This document shows positions 6,876 through 13,538 of a DNA stretch of 24,771 nucleotides, in pieces. The notes below the pieces were generated by a model that saw nothing but the letters and a program-made list of their open reading frames with translations, made no database searches and was not told the origin of the DNA. Origin of the DNA: Bog-473 sp035483935 (lineage in GTDB: Bacteria; Actinomycetota; Acidimicrobiia; Acidimicrobiales; RAAP-2); contig DATHPK010000147.1 of assembly GCA_035483935.1 (NCBI GenBank), forward strand, positions 1 to 24,771, given 5' to 3'. The position numbers were made by a program, and so were the translations under genes. Each line of letters opens with the position of its first letter. Position 1 is the stretch's first letter.

Positions 6876-7913
6876 GTGAAGAGCATGAAGATCGGCCTGC
6901 AACTCGGGTACTGGGGATCGGGACCGCCGCCCCACGCGCAGGAGTTGGTCATCGAGGCCGAACGCCTCGGCTATGACTCGGTCTGGACGGCGGAGTCGTA
7001 CGGCTCCGACGCGTTGACGCCGCTCTCGTGGTGGGGCTCGCGCACCGAGCGGGTGCGCCTCGGCACGTCGCTGTGCCAGCTGTCCGCCCGCACGCCGACC
7101 GCCATGGCGATGGCCGCGCTGACACTCGACCACCTCTCGGGTGGGCGCTTCGTGCTCGGTCTCGGCGTCTCGGGGCCCCAGGTCGTGGAGGGCTGGTACG
7201 GCCAGCCGTTCCCGGCCCCGCTGGCGCGCACACGCGAGTACGTCGACATCGTGCGCCAGGTGCTGGCGCGCGAGAAGCCGGTCACCAGCGAGGGAAAGCA
7301 CTACCCGCTGCCGTATCCGGGCGGGACCGGCCTCGGCAAGCCGCTCAAGCCGATCGTGCACCCGCTGCGGAAGGACGTGCCGATCATCCTCGGCGCCGAA
7401 GGGCCCAAGAACGTCGCACTTGCGGCCGAGATCGCCGACGGTTGGTTCCCGATCTTCTTCTCCCCCAAGGCGATGTCGTCGTTCGAGGACTCCCTCGACG
7501 AGGGCTTCGCACGCCCGGGGGCGCGGCGGAGCGCGGCGGACTTCGAGATCCTCGCCTTCGCCCCGACCGTGATCAACGACGACACGGACGCGGCGGCGGA
7601 CGGGTTCCGGCCCATGCTCGCCCTCTACATCGGCGGCATGGGCGCGAAGGACATGAACTTCCACTTCGACGTATTCGCTCGCATGGGTTACGAGGAGGCG
7701 GCGCACAAGATCCAGGATGCATACCTCGACGGGCGCAAGGACGACGCGGCCGCCGCCGTCCCGACCTCCATGGTCGAGGACATCGCCCTTGTGGGCCCTG
7801 TTGACAAGATCCGCGACGACCTGGAGGCGTGGCGCGAGTCCCGCGCCACCACCATGCTCGTCAACGGCGACCTCACGACGATGCGGACGATGGCGGATCT
7901 CGTGCTCGGCTGA
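6876..7913 (+). CDS. LLM-class F420-dependent oxidoreductase (Rv3520c-type)
   Basis: A 345-residue luciferase-like oxidoreductase. MKIGLQLGYWGSGPP, SVWTAESYGSDALTPLSWWG, RVRLGTSLCQLSARTPTAMAM and the GGRFVLGLGVSGPQVVEGWYG block match the Rv3520c family, whose founder lies in the mycobacterial cholesterol catabolism region. The second half contains ILGAEGPKNVALAAEIADGW, the usual barrel strand lining the cofactor. The GTG at 6876 follows GAGAGGAGA by about 6 nt; an ATG at 6885 is the alternative. It is 28 bp after the preceding LLM gene and ends the P450 operon. The F420 requirement is from family knowledge. It is only distantly like its neighbour, so the two are not a recent duplication. Confidence 0.9.
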   Translation: MKSMKIGLQLGYWGSGPPPHAQELVIEAERLGYDSVWTAESYGSDALTPLSWWGSRTERVRLGTSLCQLSARTPTAMAMAALTLDHLSGGRFVLGLGVSGPQVVEGWYGQPFPAPLARTREYVDIVRQVLAREKPVTSEGKHYPLPYPGGTGLGKPLKPIVHPLRKDVPIILGAEGPKNVALAAEIADGWFPIFFSPKAMSSFEDSLDEGFARPGARRSAADFEILAFAPTVINDDTDAAADGFRPMLALYIGGMGAKDMNFHFDVFARMGYEEAAHKIQDAYLDGRKDDAAAAVPTSMVEDIALVGPVDKIRDDLEAWRESRATTMLVNGDLTTMRTMADLVLG

Positions 7914-7991
7914 TCCCTGCAAACCTTCGCGGCAACCCCGGGCAGCACGACCAATGCCGCCTACCTAGTTGTGTCTCAGTGATTCTCCCGG

Positions 7992-8714
7992 TCAGGGTTG
8001 AGGGGGTGGAATCGCGGAAGGTGGCGGTGGTGGCAGCGGCTGACCTCCGGCCTGAGGGGGCGCTGGCATTGGTTGCTGAGCCATCGTCTGTCGCTGCTGT
8101 TGCGCCATCTGCTGCAGCATTGCCTGCTGAGTCGCGAGCGTGGTCTTTTGGACGTGCAGGCTTTTCCGCTGACTCCGGCGCACCAACCGATAAGGAATCA
8201 TGAAGATGCCAAAAAGAAAGAAGACCACGAAGTACCAGATAAGCAAGAACGACCACATGAATAGCAGCGCAAAGGCGCCAAGCACCCAGGCAAGCACGGC
8301 GTAGCTCGGACTCCTTTGTGCCGTCTTGCCAGCCCACGCCACAATTCGCCGAGTACTACCCACATAGCTCATGGGCGATGCGTATGTTTGCGACTTGACC
8401 ACCGGCTCTGTTGGCAGACCCAACCTCTCGGGGTCCTGGTAACCGGTCGCTTGGTACGCGACCCCATGCTCTGGCGACTGCTGATACGCCTGGTATGTCT
8501 GAAATGCGTACCTGTAACCATCGTCAGTTAATGGCCAGCGGCCATAAGTCTTTGTCTGGTCGTATACAGCGTATTCCTGAGATGACTTGGCAAACATGAT
8601 GGCTCCTGCTGCAGCGATCACTGTCCAAGCTTGGAGTGCTTGCCCAGCCGAGGGGGCTTCGGGCGTCATTGGCGCAGGTTCGGGTGTACTGCCACCACTC
8701 TGCATATCGGTCAT
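7992..8714 (-). CDS. Orphan membrane protein, Tyr/Gln-rich with proline-rich tail; AT-richer than neighbours
   Basis: I do not recognise this 240-residue protein. It has an N-terminal Pro-rich stretch (8-22), a first hydrophobic segment (27-42), a polar Tyr/Gln-rich region (47-92), a long hydrophobic block at 137-176 that could form one or two membrane spans, a basic stop-transfer RLVRRSQRK, a Gln/Met-rich helix (195-215) and a poly-proline C-terminus. The gene is convincing: AGGAGG lies 8 nt before the ATG. Its base composition is visibly lower in G+C and its codons more AT-ending than those of every neighbour, a sign of horizontal acquisition. It stands alone between opposite-strand genes. 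A short-tailed bitopic or hairpin membrane protein with cytosolic tails is the best structural guess; no function is claimed. Confidence 0.75.
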   Translation of the reverse strand: MTDMQSGGSTPEPAPMTPEAPSAGQALQAWTVIAAAGAIMFAKSSQEYAVYDQTKTYGRWPLTDDGYRYAFQTYQAYQQSPEHGVAYQATGYQDPERLGLPTEPVVKSQTYASPMSYVGSTRRIVAWAGKTAQRSPSYAVLAWVLGAFALLFMWSFLLIWYFVVFFLFGIFMIPYRLVRRSQRKSLHVQKTTLATQQAMLQQMAQQQRQTMAQQPMPAPPQAGGQPLPPPPPSAIPPPQP

Positions 8715-8992
8715 CGCCTGATCCTCCTATCCATCGCCAATGGCGAAAGGATATGACTGAGGGGGATGGGGGGACAATGGGAAAAGGTCCTTACTGCTGA
8801 AAGTCAACCTCGATGTGACCGCAAAGGCCTTGGAACAGGTCGCCAAAGATGCATCGGAGCCAAAGATGCAAGGGAGAAGCCTCGAGCTCCAACTGGGCAA
8901 GGGCAGGGCACCTATGGCTCCTGCACTTCCCGCTGCAGCCTGCCTGACCAGGCCGTCACTTAACAGTCACGCGCGTCCGGCACAATGCCGGG
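8715..8992. other. 278-bp AT-richer intergenic region
   Basis: This divergent gap continues the lower G+C composition of the orphan membrane gene. Plus-strand frames through it have no ribosome site and no recognisable product. Near its right end are a direct repeat GTCAC-N6-GTCAC (8955-8970) and the palindrome at 8977-8991, both adjacent to the metallopeptidase start. Nothing else is evident. Confidence 0.5.
8977..8991. promoter_or_regulatory. Palindrome CCGGCACAATGCCGG at the metallopeptidase start
   Basis: A perfect inverted repeat with 6-bp arms and a 3-base centre ends one base before the GTG at 8993. It contains CACAAT, a weak match to the actinobacterial -10 TANNNT, 6 nt from the GTG. 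It could be an operator over a leaderless promoter or a small hairpin blocking initiation; neither is demonstrated. Confidence 0.35.
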
Positions 8993-9670
8993 GTGACCCT
9001 CTTCGACATCTCCAGATTCGAATGGGCGAAGCCGGAGCCGCAACTGGGGTCCGGGCCAGAACCGCCCGAGACGCAACAGACGCCAGAGACCCAAGAAACG
9101 CCGGAGGCGTTCGAGGGACCCGGTCCGGACGAGACGGCCGTCGAGTCCGCGCCGCAAGTGGAGGTCCGCATCAGCGCGCGCCGCAAGAAGACGTCGGAGG
9201 CGCGCTGGGAAGGCGACCGGATCGTCGTGTACCTGCCCTCACATCTCGACGAGGCGACCCGACACTCCACGGTCGAGTGGCTCGTCCAGCGACTGATCAC
9301 CCGTTACCGGTTCCCGTCCTCGCTCAGCAACGATGATCTCCTCGAGCGAGCCGTCGACCTGAGCGAGCGCTACCTCATCGGGGAGCGGCCGTCCTCGGTG
9401 CGCTGGGTCACGAACCAGACCGCCCGCTGGGGATCGTGCTCCTACTACTCCGGGGACATCCGCCTGTCGCACCGGCTCTGTGTCGTGCCGGGCTGGGTGC
9501 TCGACTCGGTGCTGGTCCACGAGGTGGCCCACCTCACCTACCCCGACCACTCCGCCGACTTCCACCGCCTCGCCTCGGGGTACCCGCGCCACCAAGAGGC
9601 CGGGGTGTTCCTGGCCGGCTACAGCCTCGGGCTCTCAACGCCGAAGAGCCCGTCGCCCTCGACGCGCTGA
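8993..9670 (+). CDS. YgjP/SprT-like zinc metallopeptidase (DUF45, M48-related)
   Basis: A 225-residue protein with an acidic Pro/Glu/Thr-rich N-terminal 55 residues followed by a YgjP-type metallopeptidase domain. The domain shows RWGSCS (145-150), LVHEVAHL with the zinc-binding HEVAH (176-180), and DHSADFHRL, where His186 is the likely third ligand. These proteins are predicted cytoplasmic zinc peptidases whose substrates are mostly unknown. The start is a GTG without a Shine-Dalgarno; a -10-like CACAAT 6 nt upstream suggests leaderless translation. It is a single-gene unit, convergent with the acyl-CoA dehydrogenase genes and separated from them by a hairpin. The domain call is firm; the biological role is not known from sequence. 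Confidence 0.9.
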   Translation: MTLFDISRFEWAKPEPQLGSGPEPPETQQTPETQETPEAFEGPGPDETAVESAPQVEVRISARRKKTSEARWEGDRIVVYLPSHLDEATRHSTVEWLVQRLITRYRFPSSLSNDDLLERAVDLSERYLIGERPSSVRWVTNQTARWGSCSYYSGDIRLSHRLCVVPGWVLDSVLVHEVAHLTYPDHSADFHRLASGYPRHQEAGVFLAGYSLGLSTPKSPSPSTR

Positions 9671-9680
9671 GGTTCAGCGA

Positions 9681-9706
9681 GAACCGGATCGAGACCGCTC
9701 CGGTTC
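9681..9706. terminator. Hairpin between convergent genes (bidirectional terminator candidate)
   Basis: GAACCGGA (9681-9688) and TCCGGTTC (9699-9706) form a perfect 8-bp stem with a 10-base loop in the 40-bp gap between the metallopeptidase stop and the FadE stop. GGTTC at 9671-9675 can pair alternatively with GAACC at 9681-9685. There is no U-tract, as is usual in high-GC actinobacteria. Confidence 0.5.
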
Positions 9707-9710
9707 GGAG

Positions 9711-10874
9711 TCAGACCGGCTCGTCCGCCAGCATCCGCCCGAGGCGCCGCAGGCTCTCGTTCGCGCTCCCGAGCGTCAGCTCGATCTGGCGGGTCAGGAG
9801 GAAGTAGCGGTGCAGCGGGTAGTCGCGGTCGACCCCGACGCCCCCGTGGAGGTGCGACGCGGCATGCACGACGCGCTGGCCGCCCTCGGCAGCCCAGAAC
9901 TTGGCCACGGCGATCTCGGCGCTGGCCGGCAGGCCCGACGCGAGCCGCGACGCGGCCTGCCAGGCGGTCAGGCGGATGGCCTCGGTGTCGACGTAGGCAT
10001 CGGCGGCCCGCTGCCCCACGGCCTGGAACGTCGCGATCGGCTTCTCGAACTGCACCCTCGTCTTGGTGTACTCCGCCGTCAGCTCCAACGCGGCGGCGCA
10101 GGCACCGGCCTCCATGACACACAGCGCCGTGGTGGCGTACTCGGTGATGGCGTTGACGACGGCGGCCCCGTCGGCGTCCTCGCCCAAGAGGCCGTCCGCG
10201 GGAACCTGCGCGTCCGCCAGCTCGACGATTGCCTCGGGCCGACCGGTGGTCGTCGACTGGCGCGTGAGGGTGACGCCGAGCGCCTTGGGGTCGACGATGA
10301 ACACGCCGACGCCGGTCACGGCGCCGTCCGCGGCCTTGCACGTCGCGGGCACCAGGACGGCGTCGGCCACGAGGGCGGCCGGGACGCACGCCTTCGTGCC
10401 CCTCAATGACCACGATCCGTCGGCGTTCGCCGTGGCGGTGGTCGCGGGCTCGGTGCCGCCGGGGACGATCACCTCGCCGTTGAGCTCGGCCAGCGCTGCG
10501 GTGAGCACCGTCTCGCCGGCGGCGACCCCGGTCAGCCACGTCTTGCGCTGCGCGTCGGTCCCGAACTGTGCGATCGGGAGTGCGCCGTACACCATCGTCT
10601 CGACAACCGGGACGTAGGCCGCGGTGCGCCCGGCCGCCTCCACGACGAGGCAGGCGGCGACGAAGTCGAGCCCGGCGCCACCGACGTCCTCACTCAGGTG
10701 GATGCCGAGGAGCCCGGCGCCGGCGAGCTCCTTCCACAAGTCGCGGTCGAAGGGCCCTTCTTCGCCCGCCGCGGCCTCGAGCTCCTTGAGGCGCTCGTGG
10801 GTGGCGCGGTCGGTGAAGATCTGGCCGGCCAGCTGGCGCACGGCCTCTTGCTCTTCGCTGTAGGTGAAGTCCAT
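9711..10874 (-). CDS. Acyl-CoA dehydrogenase, beta-type subunit (FadE27-like)
   Basis: A complete 387-residue beta-type FadE starting MDFTYSEEQEAV, with AGGAGAG 6 nt before the ATG. Landmarks are GLLGIHLSEDVGGAGLDF, TRVQFEKPIATFQAVGQRAA contacting FAD, and the C-terminal HLHGGVGVDRDYPLHRYFLLT. It lacks the NHERV glutamate seen in the alpha-type proteins, as expected for the non-catalytic member of a FadE26-FadE27 type heterotetramer. It follows the alpha gene by 38 bp on the same strand, so the two should be co-expressed at equal dose. The alternative, that it is a free-standing homotetramer, is less likely given the pairing. Substrate is inferred to be a bulky steroid- or branched-chain acyl-CoA. 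Confidence 0.93.
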   Translation of the reverse strand: MDFTYSEEQEAVRQLAGQIFTDRATHERLKELEAAAGEEGPFDRDLWKELAGAGLLGIHLSEDVGGAGLDFVAACLVVEAAGRTAAYVPVVETMVYGALPIAQFGTDAQRKTWLTGVAAGETVLTAALAELNGEVIVPGGTEPATTATANADGSWSLRGTKACVPAALVADAVLVPATCKAADGAVTGVGVFIVDPKALGVTLTRQSTTTGRPEAIVELADAQVPADGLLGEDADGAAVVNAITEYATTALCVMEAGACAAALELTAEYTKTRVQFEKPIATFQAVGQRAADAYVDTEAIRLTAWQAASRLASGLPASAEIAVAKFWAAEGGQRVVHAASHLHGGVGVDRDYPLHRYFLLTRQIELTLGSANESLRRLGRMLADEPV

Positions 10875-10912
10875 TGGATGCTCTCCTGGTTTCGAAGGGT
10901 CCGGCGTCCGGC

Positions 10913-12088
10913 TTAGCGCAGCGACCGCGGCATGCCGAGGCCGAAGATGGCGATCAGGTCGCGCTGGATCTCGTTGGTACCGCCACCGAAGGTGAGGATG
11001 ATCATGGAGCGGGCGTACATCTCGAGCCGCCCCGCGATCACGGCGGCCGGCGACCCACGCGTCAGGTACCCGGCCTGGCCGATGATCTCCATCAGCGACC
11101 GGAACGCCCGCAGGTAGAACTCGGTGCCGAACACCTTGATCGACGACGCGTCGGCGACGTCGAGGTGCCCTTGCGTGCCCTGCCAGGCCACCTTCCAGTT
11201 GATGAGACGCAGGAACTCGAGCTCGGCGTGCACGCGCGCCAGATGCTCCTGCACCCACTCCTGGTCGACGACCCGGCGCCCGTCGGGCAGCTTGGTCTCT
11301 TGGGCCCAGGCCCGCACGTCCGTCAGGACCCGCTCGATGATGCCGGGCGAGCACAGCGTGACGCGCTCGTGGTTGAGCTGGTTCGTGATCAGGTTCCAGC
11401 CCTGGTTCTCCCCGCCGACCAACGCGCTGGCGGGCACGCGGACGTCCTCGTAGAACGTGTAGTTGATGTTGTGGTCGCCGAGCAGCTTCATGGGGACGAC
11501 GCGGATGCCCGGCGTGCTCATGGGCACGAGGAACATCGAGATCCCCTTGTGCTTGGCCACGTTGGGATCCGTACGGGTGGCGAGCCAGATGTAGTCGGCG
11601 TCCCCCGCCAAGCTGGTGAACACCTTGGCGCCGTTGATGACGTACTCGTCGCCGTCGCGGACCGCCTTCGTGGTCAGCGACGCGAGGTCGGTGCCCGCGT
11701 TGGGCTCCGTGTACCCGACGCAGAAATGGATCTCCCCGGCCAGGATCTTCGGCAGGAAGAACTCCTTCTGCTCCTGCGTGCCGAAGTTCATGATGGTCGG
11801 GCCCACGGTGTTGATCGTCAGCATGGGGACCGGTGCGCCGCTGCGCATCGACTCGTCGAAGAAGATGAACTGCTCGATGGCGGAGCGGCCCTGCCCGCCC
11901 CATTCCGTGGGCCAGCCGATGCCGAGCCAGCCGTCCTCGCCCATCTGGCGCACGATCCGGCGCACCGACGGACCGATGCCATGGGCCTGCGAAAGCTCCA
12001 GCTCGACCTCGGGCGTGAGGAGGTTCTCGTAGTAGGCGCGCAGCTCGCTCTTCAGCGCCTGCTGCTCCTCGGTGTAGGCAATCTCCAT
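10913..12088 (-). CDS. Acyl-CoA dehydrogenase, alpha-type subunit (FadE26-like)
   Basis: A 391-residue FadE starting MEIAYTEEQQALKSELRAYY. It carries DGWLGIGWPTEWGGQGR (52-68), the signature YTEPNAGTDLAS (126-137), NQLNHERV with Glu241 as probable catalytic base, and the C-terminal TFGGGTNEIQRDLIA. It resembles FadE26 (ChsE4) of mycobacteria more closely than the other alpha in this window does, especially through the NHERV and C-terminal blocks. GGAGGG lies 6 nt before the ATG. A perfect KstR-type palindrome sits about 85 bp upstream in the divergent gap shared with the thiolase. With the beta gene 38 bp downstream it should form a flavin-dependent alpha2beta2 dehydrogenase introducing the alpha,beta double bond of a side-chain CoA ester. 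Confidence 0.94.
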   Translation of the reverse strand: MEIAYTEEQQALKSELRAYYENLLTPEVELELSQAHGIGPSVRRIVRQMGEDGWLGIGWPTEWGGQGRSAIEQFIFFDESMRSGAPVPMLTINTVGPTIMNFGTQEQKEFFLPKILAGEIHFCVGYTEPNAGTDLASLTTKAVRDGDEYVINGAKVFTSLAGDADYIWLATRTDPNVAKHKGISMFLVPMSTPGIRVVPMKLLGDHNINYTFYEDVRVPASALVGGENQGWNLITNQLNHERVTLCSPGIIERVLTDVRAWAQETKLPDGRRVVDQEWVQEHLARVHAELEFLRLINWKVAWQGTQGHLDVADASSIKVFGTEFYLRAFRSLMEIIGQAGYLTRGSPAAVIAGRLEMYARSMIILTFGGGTNEIQRDLIAIFGLGMPRSLR

Positions 12089-12172
12089 TGGTGTCCCTCC
12101 CGGGATGGCGGGGGCGCGTCGCCCCTCGTCAACGCCACGTCGTCGCCGGCCCGCTGGCAGGGCTCGGCGCGG

Positions 12173-12186
12173 TAGAACACGTTACA
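12173..12186. promoter_or_regulatory. KstR-type operator, perfect consensus, in the FadE/thiolase divergent promoter
   Basis: TAGAACACGTTACA matches TNNAACNNGTTNNA at all eight fixed positions. It lies in the 217-bp gap between the divergent FadE pair and the thiolase, about 85 bp from the FadE start and 120 bp from the thiolase start, so one bound TetR-type repressor could govern both directions. KstR controls cholesterol catabolic genes in Mycobacterium and Rhodococcus. The rest of the gap holds no gene that I can see. Confidence 0.68.
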
Positions 12187-12305
12187 TTCCGGTTCGCCGG
12201 CGCGGCCAATGTCGCCCCGGCCGACCCCCCGATACCGACGAGTAACGTGCACTCGGTCCTCGGGCGGTATGCCCGGGTCGCCACCACAGGGAGGAGCCCG
12301 TCACC

Positions 12306-13511
12306 ATGCCCGAAGCCGTCATTGTCGCCACCGGCCGCACGCCGATCGGGCGGGCCAACAAGGGTTCGCTCGTGGAGTGCCGGCCCGACGACCTCAGCGC
12401 ACTCGTCATCAAGGCCGTGCTCGAGAAGGTGCCCCAGCTCGATCCGCAGAGCGTCGAGGACGTGATCCTCGGCTGCGGCCAGCCGGCCGGCGAGGCGGGG
12501 TACAACGTGGCGCGCGTCGCCGCCATCCTCGCCGGGCTCCCCGACGTCCCCGGCGTGACGGTGAATCGCTACTGCTCCTCCTCGCTCCAGACCATTCGCA
12601 TGGCCGCCCACGCCATCCGCGCCGGCGAGGGCGACGCCTTCATCGCAGCCGGGGTCGAGACCGTGAGCCGCTACTCGCACGGCGCGTCGGACACTGGGCC
12701 GCACAATGCCGCCTTCGCCGACGCCGAACAGCGCACGAAGGTCCGCACGCCCGCGGTCACCGAGCCCTGGACCCCACCGGCCGGACTGCCCGACGTCTAC
12801 ATCGCGATGGGCCAGACCGCGGAGAACGTCGCCGAGTTCGAGAAGGTCAGCCGCAAGGAGATGGACGAGTTCGCCCTCCTGTCGCAGACCCGGGCGGTGG
12901 AGTCCCAGCAGAACGGCTTCTTCGAGCGCGAGATCATCCCGGTCACGCTGGCGGACGGCACGGAGGTCACGAAGGACGACGGGCCGCGGCCCAACACGAC
13001 CCTCGAGGGACTGTCCCAGCTGCAGCCCGTCTTCCGCGAGGGCGGCACGGTGACGGCCGGCAACGCCTGCCCGCTCAACGACGGCGCGGCGGCCGTGATC
13101 GTCATGAGCGACACCAAGGCCAAGGAGCTCGGCATCACCCCGCTCGCGCGCATCGTGGCCAGCGGGGTCACCGGCCTCAACCCCGAGATCATGGGCCTCG
13201 GCCCGGTCGAGGCCTGTCGCCAGGTGCTGGCGCGGGCGAACATGACCATCGATGACATCGATCTGGTCGAGATCAACGAGGCCTTCGCGGCGCAGGTGAT
13301 CCCCTCCGCCAAGCACCTCGGCATCAGCTGGGACAAGCTCAACGTCCACGGCGGGGCCATCGCTCTCGGCCACCCCTTCGGCCAGACCGGCGCACGCATC
13401 ATGACCACGCTGATCAACGGGCTCGAGGACGGTGACAAGACCTTCGGACTCGAGTCGATGTGCGTCGGCGGCGGTCAGGGCATGGCCATGATCGTGGAGC
13501 GCCTCAGCTAG
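12306..13511 (+). CDS. fadA: Acetyl-CoA C-acyltransferase (thiolase, FadA3-like)
   Basis: This 401-residue thiolase cleaves a 3-ketoacyl-CoA with CoA to release acetyl-CoA (or condenses in reverse). The nucleophile is Cys90 in NRYCSSSLQ, the activating pair is His356 (GHPFG) and Cys386 (MCVGGGQG), and the NEAFA block is intact. The N-terminus MPEAVIVATGRTPIGRANKG and the conserved GNACPLNDGAAAV resemble FadA3 (Rv1074c) far more than the steroid thiolase FadA5, so a general beta-oxidation role is possible. GAGGAG lies 9 nt before the ATG. It is divergent from the FadE pair across a perfect KstR-type site, which suggests that it completes the same beta-oxidation cycle. No hydratase or hydroxyacyl-CoA dehydrogenase is adjacent. 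Confidence 0.94.
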   Translation: MPEAVIVATGRTPIGRANKGSLVECRPDDLSALVIKAVLEKVPQLDPQSVEDVILGCGQPAGEAGYNVARVAAILAGLPDVPGVTVNRYCSSSLQTIRMAAHAIRAGEGDAFIAAGVETVSRYSHGASDTGPHNAAFADAEQRTKVRTPAVTEPWTPPAGLPDVYIAMGQTAENVAEFEKVSRKEMDEFALLSQTRAVESQQNGFFEREIIPVTLADGTEVTKDDGPRPNTTLEGLSQLQPVFREGGTVTAGNACPLNDGAAAVIVMSDTKAKELGITPLARIVASGVTGLNPEIMGLGPVEACRQVLARANMTIDDIDLVEINEAFAAQVIPSAKHLGISWDKLNVHGGAIALGHPFGQTGARIMTTLINGLEDGDKTFGLESMCVGGGQGMAMIVERLS

Positions 13512-13538
13512 AGAGCAACCCGGCCGGAGGCGTCGGCG

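Noticed and set aside
8815..9336. Plus-strand frame across the 8715-8992 gap into the metallopeptidase
   Set aside because: No ribosome site, no domain, and it runs out of frame through the metallopeptidase gene.
9711..11903. A 730-codon minus-strand frame spanning both FadE genes
   Set aside because: Its first half is an out-of-frame Arg/His/Gly-rich reading of the alpha FadE; only the last 387 codons, from ATG 10874, are the real beta FadE.
12306..13511. Possible assignment of the thiolase as FadA5
   Set aside because: The NRYCSSSLQ block and N-terminus follow the FadA3 pattern rather than the CQCGSGQQ pattern I recall for FadA5, so I did not name it as the steroid thiolase.
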